From assembly GCA_027886185.1 (NCBI GenBank), contig WOAB01000056.1, forward strand, positions 4,402,001 through 4,466,000: a stretch of DNA of 64,000 nt, in the 5' to 3' direction. Numbering within the stretch: the first letter of the stretch is position 1; every line of letters starts with the position of its first letter. A model generated the notes under the pieces. That model did not search any database. It was not told the DNA's origin and was given only the letters and a program-made list of their open reading frames with translations. The DNA is from Rheum nobile (Eukaryota; Streptophyta; Magnoliopsida; Caryophyllales; Polygonaceae). Position numbers and translations under genes: made by a program. This document shows positions 55,562 to 64,000 of the stretch, one piece after another.

Positions 55562-56045
55562 AGGAAGACCACTTGGTACGCGTCATGTCTTCTAGAGTTC
55601 TGTTCTTCCTTTCCACAACACCGTTTTGCTGCGGAGTCCTTGGAGATGAGAAGTTGTGATTAATTCCATTGTTCCTGCAGAGGGATAGAAATTGATAATT
55701 CTCAAATTCTGTCCCATGATCAGTGCGGATGGACCCCATAGACTGTCCTACACTTCTTTCAACCGACTTGAGCCAAGATTCAAATTCAGCGAATACTTCA
55801 CCCTTTAAAGACAGAAAGAGAGTCCATGTGTACCTAGAATAGTCATCAACAATAACAAAGACATATGCATTTCCTCCATGACTCCTTGTGCACATGGGCC
55901 TACAAAGATCCATGTGGATTTGTTCCAGAGGACGAGTAGTACTTACCTCCTTCTTTGACTTGAAGGAAGACCTAACTTGCTTACCTTTGGTGCAGGCATC
56001 ACAAACTTTATTTCTCGTTGCTTCGATCTTAGGAAGACCGTTCAC
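55473..56045 (-). pseudogene. Copia E integrase
   Basis: Shows CDACTKGKQVRSSFKSKKEV, HMDLCRPMCTRSHGGNAYVF, VIVDDYSRYTWTLF, RTDHGTEFENYQF and SPRTPQQNGVVERKNRTLED, so the D, D and E residues are present. An upstream stop separates it from the finger near 56050. A small deletion after NRTLEDMTRT shifts the frame. Confidence 0.87.
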
Positions 56046-56105
56046 CAGTTATTGTCTATGAAGTTTGGAAAGGAGTTGAAGGCTTGCATGTCCGAACCGT
56101 TTATG

Positions 56106-57578
56106 CTACAGATCTGTTGTCCCAGCATTGGACGACAGACATAGTTCCTTCTCAGGGATAAAAGCAGGGTCAATTTTGTAGACGTTGTTGTCGCAGATTC
56201 CTCTGAGTAGAATTTTCCCTGTACTTATACACTCAACATAACAATCATCAGTAGTAAAGACTACCCTATTTTTCTTGTTTTGACATAGTTGAGCCACACT
56301 AAAAAGATCAAATTTGAGATTATTCACAAGTGTTACATTATTCACAGTAATATGGTTAGAAAGCCTTACCTTACCGATACCACAAACTTCTCCCTTACTC
56401 TTGTTTCCAAAGGTTATTGAACCTCCGGAGGCTTGTTGAAGTGAGGAGAACCATCCTTTGTTCCCTGTCATGTGACTTGAGCAAGCACTGTCGAAATACC
56501 AGGAACCTTTCCTTGCTTCAGCCTCAGATTCCTGAAGAACGCCTTTTGATTCATTTGGGTCTTCTAAACTCATCAAACAGACATCCCTTGAATGAGATGA
56601 TTCTTCAACATCTGAGTTGGAATTTCCCCAAGTAGCGATCATTGCTTGCTCCCCTTCACGAACCGGAGGAAGACCTGCCTTCTTCTTGAAGCAGTTTTTG
56701 GAAAAATGTCCTTTGTTTTGACAGTGGTAACAAACGACTTCCTTTGTGTCTTTATTCCCTTCGGAGGAACGCAGAGTGCCCTTGTTTCGAGACCATATTT
56801 TCTTCATTGCTCTAGTGATGAGAGCCACATCTTCAACACCGTCCTCATCATCATCTTCAACTTGAGATAAGTCAAACGCACGTTCAACTTTCAAAGCATT
56901 GCTTTGAGCCTTCTCAATTCCTTTCTTGTTCATCTTGTGGTTATAGACAGAGGCGTTGCTTTCAAGCTTGACAACAACCTCTTCCATAGTAAGAGTTTTG
57001 ACATCAGTCTGGGAGTAGAGAGTGAGGGAAATTGCATCCCATTGAGAGTTGAGGCCTTGCTTGAAGTGGTGAGTGAGCTTCCAGTCTGACATCTCTTCAT
57101 CAAGGAACTCCAGTTGACCTACGATCCCCTGGAACCTGGAATAGAACTCTTGAATGTGCTCACCCTTTCCTTGAGAAATTTGATCATACTCCTTCATCAG
57201 GGAAAGAATCCTGTTTTTCTTGACATCTTCATTTCCATGATGGAGACGCTTTAAATCATCCCAGATCTCCTTGGCGGTTTTGTAACCGATGATTTTCTTG
57301 AGATCCGTGGGGAGAAGAGCCATGTGAAGGATCTTCTTGGCTCTGCTATTCTTCTCCAGCTTTTTCCAGTCGTCATCCGTGTAGTCAACCCTTGGCTTTG
57401 GCTTTATAGCATCTTTCTCATTTGGAATAGCTATGGGGCCAACTTCAATGATTCTCCATATCTGTCCATTGAGGGAACAAATATAAGACTCGATTTGTTC
57501 CACCCACCAGCCATATTCACCAGCCTTCAGAATCGGAGGCTTCCAGAATAAATCTCCAATAGCATTGCTTGACGACAT
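56106..57578 (-). CDS. Copia E gag and protease
   Basis: A frame of 490 codons starts at ATG 57578, 57 bases inside the 5' LTR. Gag blocks are GDLFWKPPILKAGEYGWWVE, AKEIWDDLKRLHHGNEDVKK and EEMSDWKLTHHFKQGLNSQW. The knuckle is CYHCQNKGHFSKNC. The protease site reads WYFDSACSSHMTGN, with DSA in place of the commoner DSG or DTG. It ends at TTDL and a stop where the family has a Trp (DLWHKRFGHA); TGG to TAG would explain it. Gag itself appears complete. Confidence 0.88.
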   Translation of the reverse strand: MSSSNAIGDLFWKPPILKAGEYGWWVEQIESYICSLNGQIWRIIEVGPIAIPNEKDAIKPKPRVDYTDDDWKKLEKNSRAKKILHMALLPTDLKKIIGYKTAKEIWDDLKRLHHGNEDVKKNRILSLMKEYDQISQGKGEHIQEFYSRFQGIVGQLEFLDEEMSDWKLTHHFKQGLNSQWDAISLTLYSQTDVKTLTMEEVVVKLESNASVYNHKMNKKGIEKAQSNALKVERAFDLSQVEDDDEDGVEDVALITRAMKKIWSRNKGTLRSSEGNKDTKEVVCYHCQNKGHFSKNCFKKKAGLPPVREGEQAMIATWGNSNSDVEESSHSRDVCLMSLEDPNESKGVLQESEAEARKGSWYFDSACSSHMTGNKGWFSSLQQASGGSITFGNKSKGEVCGIGKVRLSNHITVNNVTLVNNLKFDLFSVAQLCQNKKNRVVFTTDDCYVECISTGKILLRGICDNNVYKIDPAFIPEKELCLSSNAGTTDL

Positions 57579-58534
57579 CTTTCCTGCAAACTCTTTAACG
57601 AAAAAAATCTAGAGCACTAGGCTCTGATACCAATTGTTGGATCGTTAGAGTTACGTCTGAGGGAACAAATGCTTTGTTCCCACAGAGGTACATTGTAATA
57701 TTATAGCAAGAAAGATAAAGTAAAGAACTCACGATGTATAGTGAAAACCTTAATCAGTCAAATAACTAATCAAGTAAAACCACTACCTTCAAGTTTCTCG
57801 CTTGAGAGGATTTTGAAGCGTCTACTCGTCTTATTGATTTCTTGTTCGATTACACTTGTAGCCTGGACTCCAAACCCTAGACTTCCCACCTAGATTTGAA
57901 TCTCTTCTACAACGATGAATACGAACTCCCTCTTCTAAGACTCACATACTCTTTACTCTCTTTTTCTTCTCAATTAAATGCTCCGAGTTCGTGTATAGAA
58001 ATGAATCTCACACTCCTATAAATACAACTCGATTGACAAACGTAACAAGATAAAGTATCTTTATAAAATCGGCAACAAGAAGATATTAAATAATCTGAAG
58101 AATATTATCTTAACCGCTTATGTTATCTAAGGGAGGATTTCCTAAGATAACATAATCGAATTAAGATAAAATCCTTCTCTCTCCAAATATATTATCTTAG
58201 GAAAGATTTCCTAAGATAACATAATCGAATTCTTCTCTCTCTAAATCTTCCCATCGACGCGATCTCCTTGATTCCCTTTTCTGCAACCGCGTGATCTTCA
58301 AAGATGATTCCCACAATCTTCACGCTGATTATCCTCCACTCCATTCGCAGCTTGAGTTTCGTTCATCGTTGATGTTCCTTGAGAGGTAACAAAGCATGTG
58401 GAGAAAGCTTTGTTCCCTCTTGCGATTCTTCGCTGCAATGGATCCCTGTGACAACTGTATTGTTCCTGAAATACTTGGTTACCAGATTAGTTGAATGTTT
58501 GTTACCATCAAAACCTAAGGAATTCAACAGTAAC

Positions 58535-59484
58535 CCAGATTGGGACTGTTTGGAGACAAGTTAGATCCATGGAGATGTTGGGGGTCCATCTCTTGAGAAT
58601 GAGAGGGCGTTGGCCTCCAATCATCCATGGTTCTTTTTCTAGGACAACAGTGAGATCCTCTTCTTTAGCAAACTTGAAGATGAATAGCTCTTTATCATTC
58701 AGGTACAGTTTTGGGGCTATAATGCTTGTCCTTTTGGAATGTATGAACCTTTCCATGGCTTTGAAAGGGACTTTACCTCCCATAGCCGTACCCACCAAGA
58801 TGAGATTCCAACTGTCAACCATGTCGGACACATCTTCAGGGGAGAAATCAATAATCACATCCTTAATGCCCTCAACAAAGTGCAGTTTGAGGATAGGATT
58901 AAGGGGTTTATGATGACCCACAACAACATAATAGGAGGAGGAACCCTTTGGAGGGTTAGCACTGGGGAGAACATGAAGCAAAGAGCTCAGCGGGGGAGGA
59001 ACCCTCGAAGCAAGATTAGGGGAGGGAGCAGGGGCGATCTGTTCTGGCGGTGCAGGGCGGATATGCACCGAGGTTTTGGATGAGAGGGGAGGAGGAGGGG
59101 GATATGTCACCGAAGGGGGTGAGGCTGAAGAGGGAGAGGGAGCAGAGGCAGGGGTAAGATGGGGAAGCTTACCCGTGACAGGAGCAAGATCTGGGAAGCT
59201 GGATACATCATCAAGGGAGGGAGCAGAGATTAGAGGGGTATGAGGGAGGGAGGAGAGTTTGAGGAGGCAGGCGTTGATACTCCGAATATAGTCTTCCGGG
59301 ACGACATCGACAGGACTCTCCTCGCCGAGAGGAGAAGAAGATGGAGCGGAGGTGGTAGGAGGCGAGGGAGTGACCGAGTGAGAGGGGAGGGGACAAGGTG
59401 TTTCTGAGAGAGTTTGATGGATTTAGTGTGTTTGGGTTTGGATTTAGGGGATGGTTTGGAAAAGGATTTCTGGGATTTGCCCAT
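58535..59484 (-). pseudogene. LINE ORF1, N-terminal part (DUF4283-like)
   Basis: ATG 59484 gives MGKSQKSFSKPSPKSKPKHT, a basic start. A frameshift near 59220 leads to the 59110-58535 frame. That frame carries IDFSPEDVSDMVDSWNLILV, LNDKELFIFKFAKEEDLTVV and EKEPWMIGGQRPLILKRW, the DUF4283-type RNA-binding region. It ends at VPIWV, where the copia LTR interrupts. Confidence 0.78.
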
Positions 59485-59544
59485 GGCCGGAGAGGGAGAA
59501 GGTCGGGGCGCTAGGCGCCAAGGGTGACGACGAAAGGAAAAAAA

Positions 59545-59565
59545 GGGGGGGGGGGGGGGGGGGGG
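59545..59565. repeat. 21-base G homopolymer at the LINE 5' end
   Basis: An uninterrupted G run follows GGAAAAAAA on plus. On minus it is a C tract directly before the LINE 5' leader. From 59566 to 59816 nothing is recognised. Confidence 0.8.
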
Positions 59566-59825
59566 TTAGGTTTCAGAAGAGAGTATTCGTGAAATGACAA
59601 TACATTTTTTAAATAGGAGTTGCTTAGGTGTAAATGCACATAATTCATAGGATTTAACGTACGTGGCAACATTGATGTATATTTTAATATAATTATCATT
59701 TACGTGCATATATACTCATGTTAATGTATATACTTTTAGCATAAATGCACCTTTATTATAACTCTATTATGTACACGTATGTATATTCTTACTCATTAAT
59801 GTACATTTATATATACACATTTTAT

Positions 59826-60971
59826 GGAAAAGTATCATGTGTGAAAGTTTATTAACGTACAAAATACGAAAGAATTATAACCGTCCGATTTGCTTCAGTT
59901 TTTTGCATTGTTACACGCGCTTTCAATTTTTATTTTCGCTCCATCTGTTCGCTTCAGCCTTCTTTTTTTCTCTTCAGCTTTTCTAATTTTTTTTTTCAAT
60001 TTTTTTTTGCATTGTTACACGAACTTGCACTTTTTTTATTCATTTGCACTTCCTCCTTAACCACTTGCACTTCTGTTTAACAGCTTGCACTTTCGTTCTA
60101 TTTGCTTGCACTTATTCATTATTCTGATGCACTTTCTGTTCGCTTACTTGTATTTTAAATATTTTTTTAATATCATATTTGCTTGCACTTTCTGTTCACT
60201 TACTTGCACTTTACTCTGTATTTCCATGTACTTTCTTCCTATTGGCTTGCACTTTCGTCATTTCACTTGCACTTATTCATTATTATGATGCACTTTCTGT
60301 TCACTTACTTACACTTTACTTCGTATTCTCATGCACTTTCTTCCTATTGGCTTGCACTTTCTGTTATTTAATCTCTTGAACCTAAAGTGCAAGCATATAA
60401 GAAAAAAGTGCAATCAGAAAACATAAAGTGCAAGCATATAAGAAAAAAGTGCAAGCAAATCAACACAAAATGCAAGAAAATAAACACAAAGTGCAAACAA
60501 ATACAATGTGCATTCGAATATACACAATGTGCAAGCATAATAAATAAATGTTCAATGAAAACATAAAGTGCAAGCATATAAGAAAAAAGTGCAAGCAAAA
60601 AAATACAAAGTGCAAGCGAATAAACACAAGGTGCATTCGAATATACACAATGTGCAAACTAATAAATAAAAGTGTAATCAGAAAACATAAAGTGCAAAAA
60701 AATAAACACAAAGTGCAAGTAAACATAATGTGCATTCGAATATACACAATGTGCAAGCAGAATAAACAAATGTGTAATGAAAACATAAAGTGCAAGCATA
60801 TAAGAAAAAAGTGCAAGTAAAACAAAACAAAGTGCAAGAAAATAAATACAAAGTGCAAGCAAACATAATAAAGCGGGTGTAATGACACACTCCATAGCGT
60901 TGGTCACGGTGGACGGCTGAAGATCTTTCGTATTTTGTATTTTAACAGCCTTTCGCACCCGAACCGCGTCC
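59826..60971. mobile_element. Non-autonomous MULE (1146 bp), TSD ACATTTTAT
   Basis: ACATTTTAT occurs at 59817-59825 and 60972-60980. The left end includes GTGTGAAAG and TACAAAATACGAAAGA. The right end read inward starts GGACGCGGTTCGGGTGCG and includes TACAAAATACGAAAGA, giving a terminal inverted repeat of about 50 bp. The interior is the TGCACTTT array described separately. There is no transposase. The left subterminal region aligns with that of the FAR1-type element at 61623. Confidence 0.88.
60005..60870. repeat. Inverted array of TTGCACTTT / AAAGTGCAA boxes
   Basis: From 60020 to 60365 GCACTT occurs about 13 times, mostly as CTTGCACTTT spaced 20-35 bp. From 60373 to 60865 AAGTGC occurs about 14 times, mostly as AAAGTGCAAGC. 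Related AATGTGCATTCG units are interleaved on the right arm. The arms converge near 60370. Hydrophobic frames read across it are translations of the repeat. Confidence 0.85.
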
Positions 60972-61167
60972 ACATTTTATTACAATACATTTTACTTTTA
61001 TACACCAATGAACATGTTATAGTAATTAATCAGTTAATACCGGTAAACAATATTGGTGAATCTACAATCAACTAAGTTTTGGACCAATCACATCATTTCA
61101 TTGAAATGGTGCACATGTCTTCTATCGGTAAATAGTTTGCGTACGTCAGTCAAAACATATATATATA

Positions 61168-61426
61168 CTCCCTCCGTCCCAAAATGTTGTTCCTGTTTTG
61201 ACTTTTCACACTTGTCGAGACGTGTTTTGTATTGTTAATATCTATAATTACATGTTAATAAAAATTATAATTTTTTAATATTATCAAAGTACTCATTGAG
61301 ACGAATCAAACAAAACCCCACATGACTATGTTTTTTCTTATATATTGGAAGAAATCTTAAAGATTCTCTTCCACTGTGAATAGTGTACAAAAGGGAAAGA
61401 GGAACTATATTATGGGACAGAGAGAG
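61168..61426. mobile_element. Stowaway MITE (259 bp), TA target site
   Basis: Left end CTCCCTCCGTCCCAAAATGT; right end read inward CTCTCTCTGTCCCATAATAT. TA lies at both borders. These are the standard Tc1/mariner Stowaway termini. Confidence 0.88.
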
Positions 61427-61999
61427 TATATATGAAGTATTCATTTATGAATGTATTGTTTTTCTTATGATTCTGCTTTTGGTCTCAAATCCCACGTACA
61501 AGAATCAATTGAGTAGAATCAAGTGTGTGATTTGATTTTAGATAAAGCACAATCATTTATTGGATAATAACTAAAAAGTAGAAACAAATATGAATTTCAT
61601 TTCTACTCAATAATAATATATAGAGTTAGGATCATATAGAGAGTTGATTTAGGGTATAAAATATGGAACACTTATAACCATTCGATCTACTTCATCCAAG
61701 GGCTGAAAGTTTCTCTTGCACTTATAAGAGACGGTGGCATAATTGTAATATATGTCACTTTTTATTTTTTGTTCTATTTTTACCCTCCCTTCTCCAACCG
61801 CTCATCTGTGCATAATTGTAATATATGCCACTTGTTGTTTTGCTTTCGTTTTGGTCTGCTTTTAACAATTAGTCCTTATATGTGCACTTTCACTTTGTGT
61901 ACATATTTTTTTGTTGGAGATTCTTTTTCCTCTGTTATATCTATGCATTCCTTGAACACTTTTTATTCTTGCACTAATTCATCTTATTCATGCACTTTC

Positions 62000-64000
62000 A
62001 TCCATTCTATATATTTTCAGTTAGGCCTTCTTCTGCTTCGGATGTTGTGGGTGGTGGTGGTGTTGATTCTTTTTCATTTGTTGAGCCGAATACTTGTGAG
62101 AGCTATGTGATTCAATTCTCGCAAGAAGGGCAAACAATGTACTATTTTCCTCATTGTCCAGAAGATATGAATCCTTTCATCGGTCAAACATTTACTACAC
62201 TTGAGCAAGGTAAGGATTTCTACAAGCGTTATGCAGCGAGATGTGGGTTTGATGTGCACAATGGTTGCTCCCACAAGGACAAAAGGATCGGATTGTGGTT
62301 CTGAAATACTTGATTTGAACTAGGGAAGGCTATAAAGTTTGTCAAAATAAACCTAGTCGACGCACTCAGGTTTCAAATAGGGTTGGTTGCAATGCGAAAA
62401 TTATTTTTAGATATGTTGGCAAGTCTGACTATATGATGAAATCATTTGTAGAACATCATACGCATCGGTTTGTTGATGATCCTTATAGGCAGTTTATGAA
62501 GAGTAATCGAAATAAGGACAGTGGGCATAAGAAGTTTGTGTTGAATTGTTCAAGAGATAATGTAGGGCATGTTAAGTATCATAGATTGTATAAGGAAATT
62601 GTTGGTGGCTATCGAAATGTGGGAGCTTCTATGGTTGATTTAAGAAAATTTAGGCAAGACTTGTTGGCATACTTTGCTGGATCAGATGCTCAAATGTTGA
62701 TTGATAGGTTGTTTGCTAAAAAGGAATTGTGTTGTGCGTATTATTTTGATTACGATGTGGATGATGTGGATCGTTTGAAGAGTATATTCTGGACTGACCT
62801 TGTTTCAAGGAAAAACTTTGCCTTTTTCGGTGAGGTTGTCTCATTTGATGCAACTTATCGAACTAACAAGTAAGTGTCATACACTTGTGCACTTTCACTC
62901 TATATATGTGCACTTGTACACCTTATTCATGCATTATTTACATAGTGTAGTCTAATAAATTTATTCTTATATCTTCCCACAGGTATAACCTGGTTTTTGT
63001 ACCATTTACTGGGCTTGATCATCATAAGAGATGTGTTACCTTTGGTGTTGGCTTGGTGTTAAAGGAAGATCTCCCGTCGTATGTGTGATTGTTAGATAAT
63101 TTTAGGAAAGCAATGAGAAATGATCCTAGGATAATAGTCACAGATCAAGATCTTTCAATGAAGTCTGCTCACAGGTATTTCCTAATACACGCCACCGCCT
63201 TTGCATGTGGCATATTATGCAAAAAGTTCCAGACAAGACAAAAACTGATGTAGATGATGGTAAACCTTTTAGGAAGACATTGAATAGTATAGTATAGACT
63301 CATGAACTTGAACCAGTTGAGTTTGAAGAGAAATGGTTACAGCTGGTAAATGATTATGAATTGAAAAACAGGAAGTGGTTTATGATATGTTTTCCATTCG
63401 CCAGTTTTGGATCCCTGCGTATTTTATAGATGTGATGTTTGGTGGCTTAGTTAGGACAACATCTATTTTTGAGGTTCAAAACAAATTCTTTTGCCATTTC
63501 ATCGACCAAAATTTAAGGCTTGTCGAGTTGTTATTGCATTATGAGTCTGCATTAGACGCTCAAAGACATAATCAGGCAAAGTTAAATCACGATTGCATGA
63601 CTATGTTGCCTAATTTTAAGACTGAATTGCGGTTGGAGAAGCATGCATCAGAGCATTATACGTTGACTGTTTTCATGGATATTCAGAAAGAAATTTGTGC
63701 CTCTTGAGATTCTTGTCGTATTACTAGGATGCTTTCTGACAATGGTGTTGTGACTTACAAAACCAAAGAAGGTGATATGGAAGAGGTCAAAACTTTGTAT
63801 TACTGTGTAGATGGTAATGTTGTTTGCAGTATAGATTATTTCAACGGATCGAATACCCGTGTCGCCACATGTTTGTTGTGTTTAAGAACATGGACATGGA
63901 CAAAATCCCCTTGAATTTTGTCTTGTCTTGCTGAACAAAGTAAGCTACGATAAGTCCTATATTTTCTATTGATGGGACATTGGTTCAACAATGTTTTAAA
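62000..64000 (+). pseudogene. FAR1/FHY3-related MULE transposase, decayed
   Basis: FAR1-type N-terminal domain: IGQTFTTLEQGKDFYKRYAA and RCGFDVHNG near 62165-62265. A frameshift near 62295 and a stop follow, then KSFVEHHTHRFVDDPYRQF and KFRQDLLAYFAGSDAQMLI. The MULE core is WTDLVSRKNFAFFGEVVSFD, ATYRTNKYNLVFVPFTGLDH (joined across intron 62870-62982) and NDPRIIVTDQDLSMKSA, with catalytic-type Asp residues. Further shifts separate VFPNTRHRLCMWHIMQ, IDVMFGGLVRTTSIFEVQNK and ESALDAQRHNQAKLN. A SWIM-type end (PCRHMFVVFKNMD) is near 63875-63900. Stops at about 62312, 63087 and 63705 show it is a pseudogene. FAR1-related host transcription factors share this architecture, but the linked MULE ends favour a transposon. 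Confidence 0.8.
62870..62982 (+). other. Intron in the FAR1-type transposase
   Basis: The donor GTAAGTGTC follows ...ACTAACAA, and the acceptor CCCACAG precedes GTATAACC. Joining keeps TNKYNLVF in frame. The intron itself carries TTGTGCACTTTCAC, the family box. Confidence 0.8.

Larger units (their letters stand above)
50897..58529 (-). mobile_element. SIRE-like Ty1/copia retrotransposon E (7.6 kb), TSD GTAAC
   Basis: LTRs 50897-51792 (896 bp) and 57635-58529 (895 bp) begin TGTTGGATCGTTAGAGTTAC and end GGAATTCAACA. They differ at few sites, so insertion is fairly recent. GTAAC lies at 50892-50896 and 58530-58534. The primer site (TTGGTATCAGAGCC on minus) is at 57621-57634 and a polypurine tract AAAAAGGGGGAATT borders the left LTR. 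Gag, protease, integrase, RT and RNase H follow the copia order, with 1.4 kb between pol and the LTR. Confidence 0.92.
47640..59565 (-). mobile_element. L1-type LINE, split by a SIRE-like copia
   Basis: The minus-strand LINE runs from a 21-base C tract (G on plus, 59545-59565) through ORF1 and ORF2 to about 47640. The copia element at 50897-58529 with TSD GTAAC divides ORF1; removing it rejoins the coding sequence. The 3' end is rearranged, and no poly(A) tail is seen. Confidence 0.8.
61623..64000 (+). mobile_element. FAR1-type MULE, left end and transposase, cut by the window edge
   Basis: Left terminus GAGTTAGGATCATATAGAG resembles the MITE terminus GAGTTTGGATCATATGCGG. The next block (GTATAAAATATGGAAC then TTATAACCATTCGATC) aligns with the subterminal region of the 1146 bp element. 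TGCACTTT boxes occur near 61880, 61990 and in the intron near 62895. The right terminus lies beyond 64000. Confidence 0.72.

Noticed and set aside
59826..60971. CRISPR array, because of regularly spaced short repeats
   Set aside because: The repeats are 9-10 bp, change orientation at a centre, lie between MULE inverted repeats, and the genome is a plant.
60179..60973. Hydrophobic open frames on both strands (for example minus 60888-60460, 142 codons) that look like membrane proteins
   Set aside because: They are translations of the GCACTT/AAGTGC array; the Leu-His-Phe pattern follows the repeat, not a gene.

Overview
The window looks like nuclear DNA of a flowering plant, probably a eudicot. 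It is AT-rich and almost entirely made of nested transposable elements, with one spliced host gene. I see no prokaryotic gene organisation, no rRNA operon and no CRISPR array. Species is not determinable from what I can read.

Host gene. Four minus-strand exons of the plant two-domain cyclopropane-fatty-acyl-phospholipid synthase family (N-terminal FAD/amine-oxidase domain) are recognisable. Exon 1 is at 22017-21838, exon 2 at 1127-910, exon 3 at 778-673 and exon 4 at 554-453; the rest lies left of the window. Every junction has GT-AG signals in a consistent phase. Intron 1 would be about 20.7 kb, filled by retrotransposons. A broken second copy of exon 1 sits at 43914-43663.

Layout. 1-1127: palindrome cluster and exons 4-2. 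1782-7588: minus-strand Ty3/gypsy chromovirus (TSD TATTC) carrying a SINE, a 1.47 kb solo LTR, a hAT MITE and another short insert. 7.95-10.6 kb: a concatemer of TRIM elements split by a 1.45 kb solo LTR. 10933-11187: MULE-type MITE. 12954-17918: second chromovirus (TSD TTATT), followed by a 2.5 kb tandem duplication to 21288. 21838-22017: exon 1. 23828-26313: non-coding LTR element with a hairpin-rich array. 27-28.6 kb: small repeats and paired MITEs. 29127-34734: Ty1/copia relic (TSD AAATT). 35.3-38.2 kb: probable Helitron. 39.2-43.3 kb: truncated copia. 44-45.5 kb: Ulp1-type protease exons of a CACTA-like element. 46178-46421: second MULE MITE. 46.5-47.5 kb: TRIMs. 47.6-59.57 kb: L1-type LINE split by a 7.6 kb SIRE-like copia (50897-58529, TSD GTAAC). 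59826-60971: non-autonomous MULE. 61168-61426: Stowaway MITE. 61623-64000: decayed FAR1-type MULE transposase running off the right edge.

How parts fit together. The most coherent system is a MULE family. The FAR1-type transposase relic, the 1.15 kb derivative and the two roughly 250 bp MITEs share terminal sequence or the internal box TGCACTTT. In the 1.15 kb element that box is amplified about a dozen times per arm, in opposite orientation on the two arms. I propose it is a transposase-binding or structural array. The rest is a layered record of nested insertions whose relative order can be read from target-site duplications.
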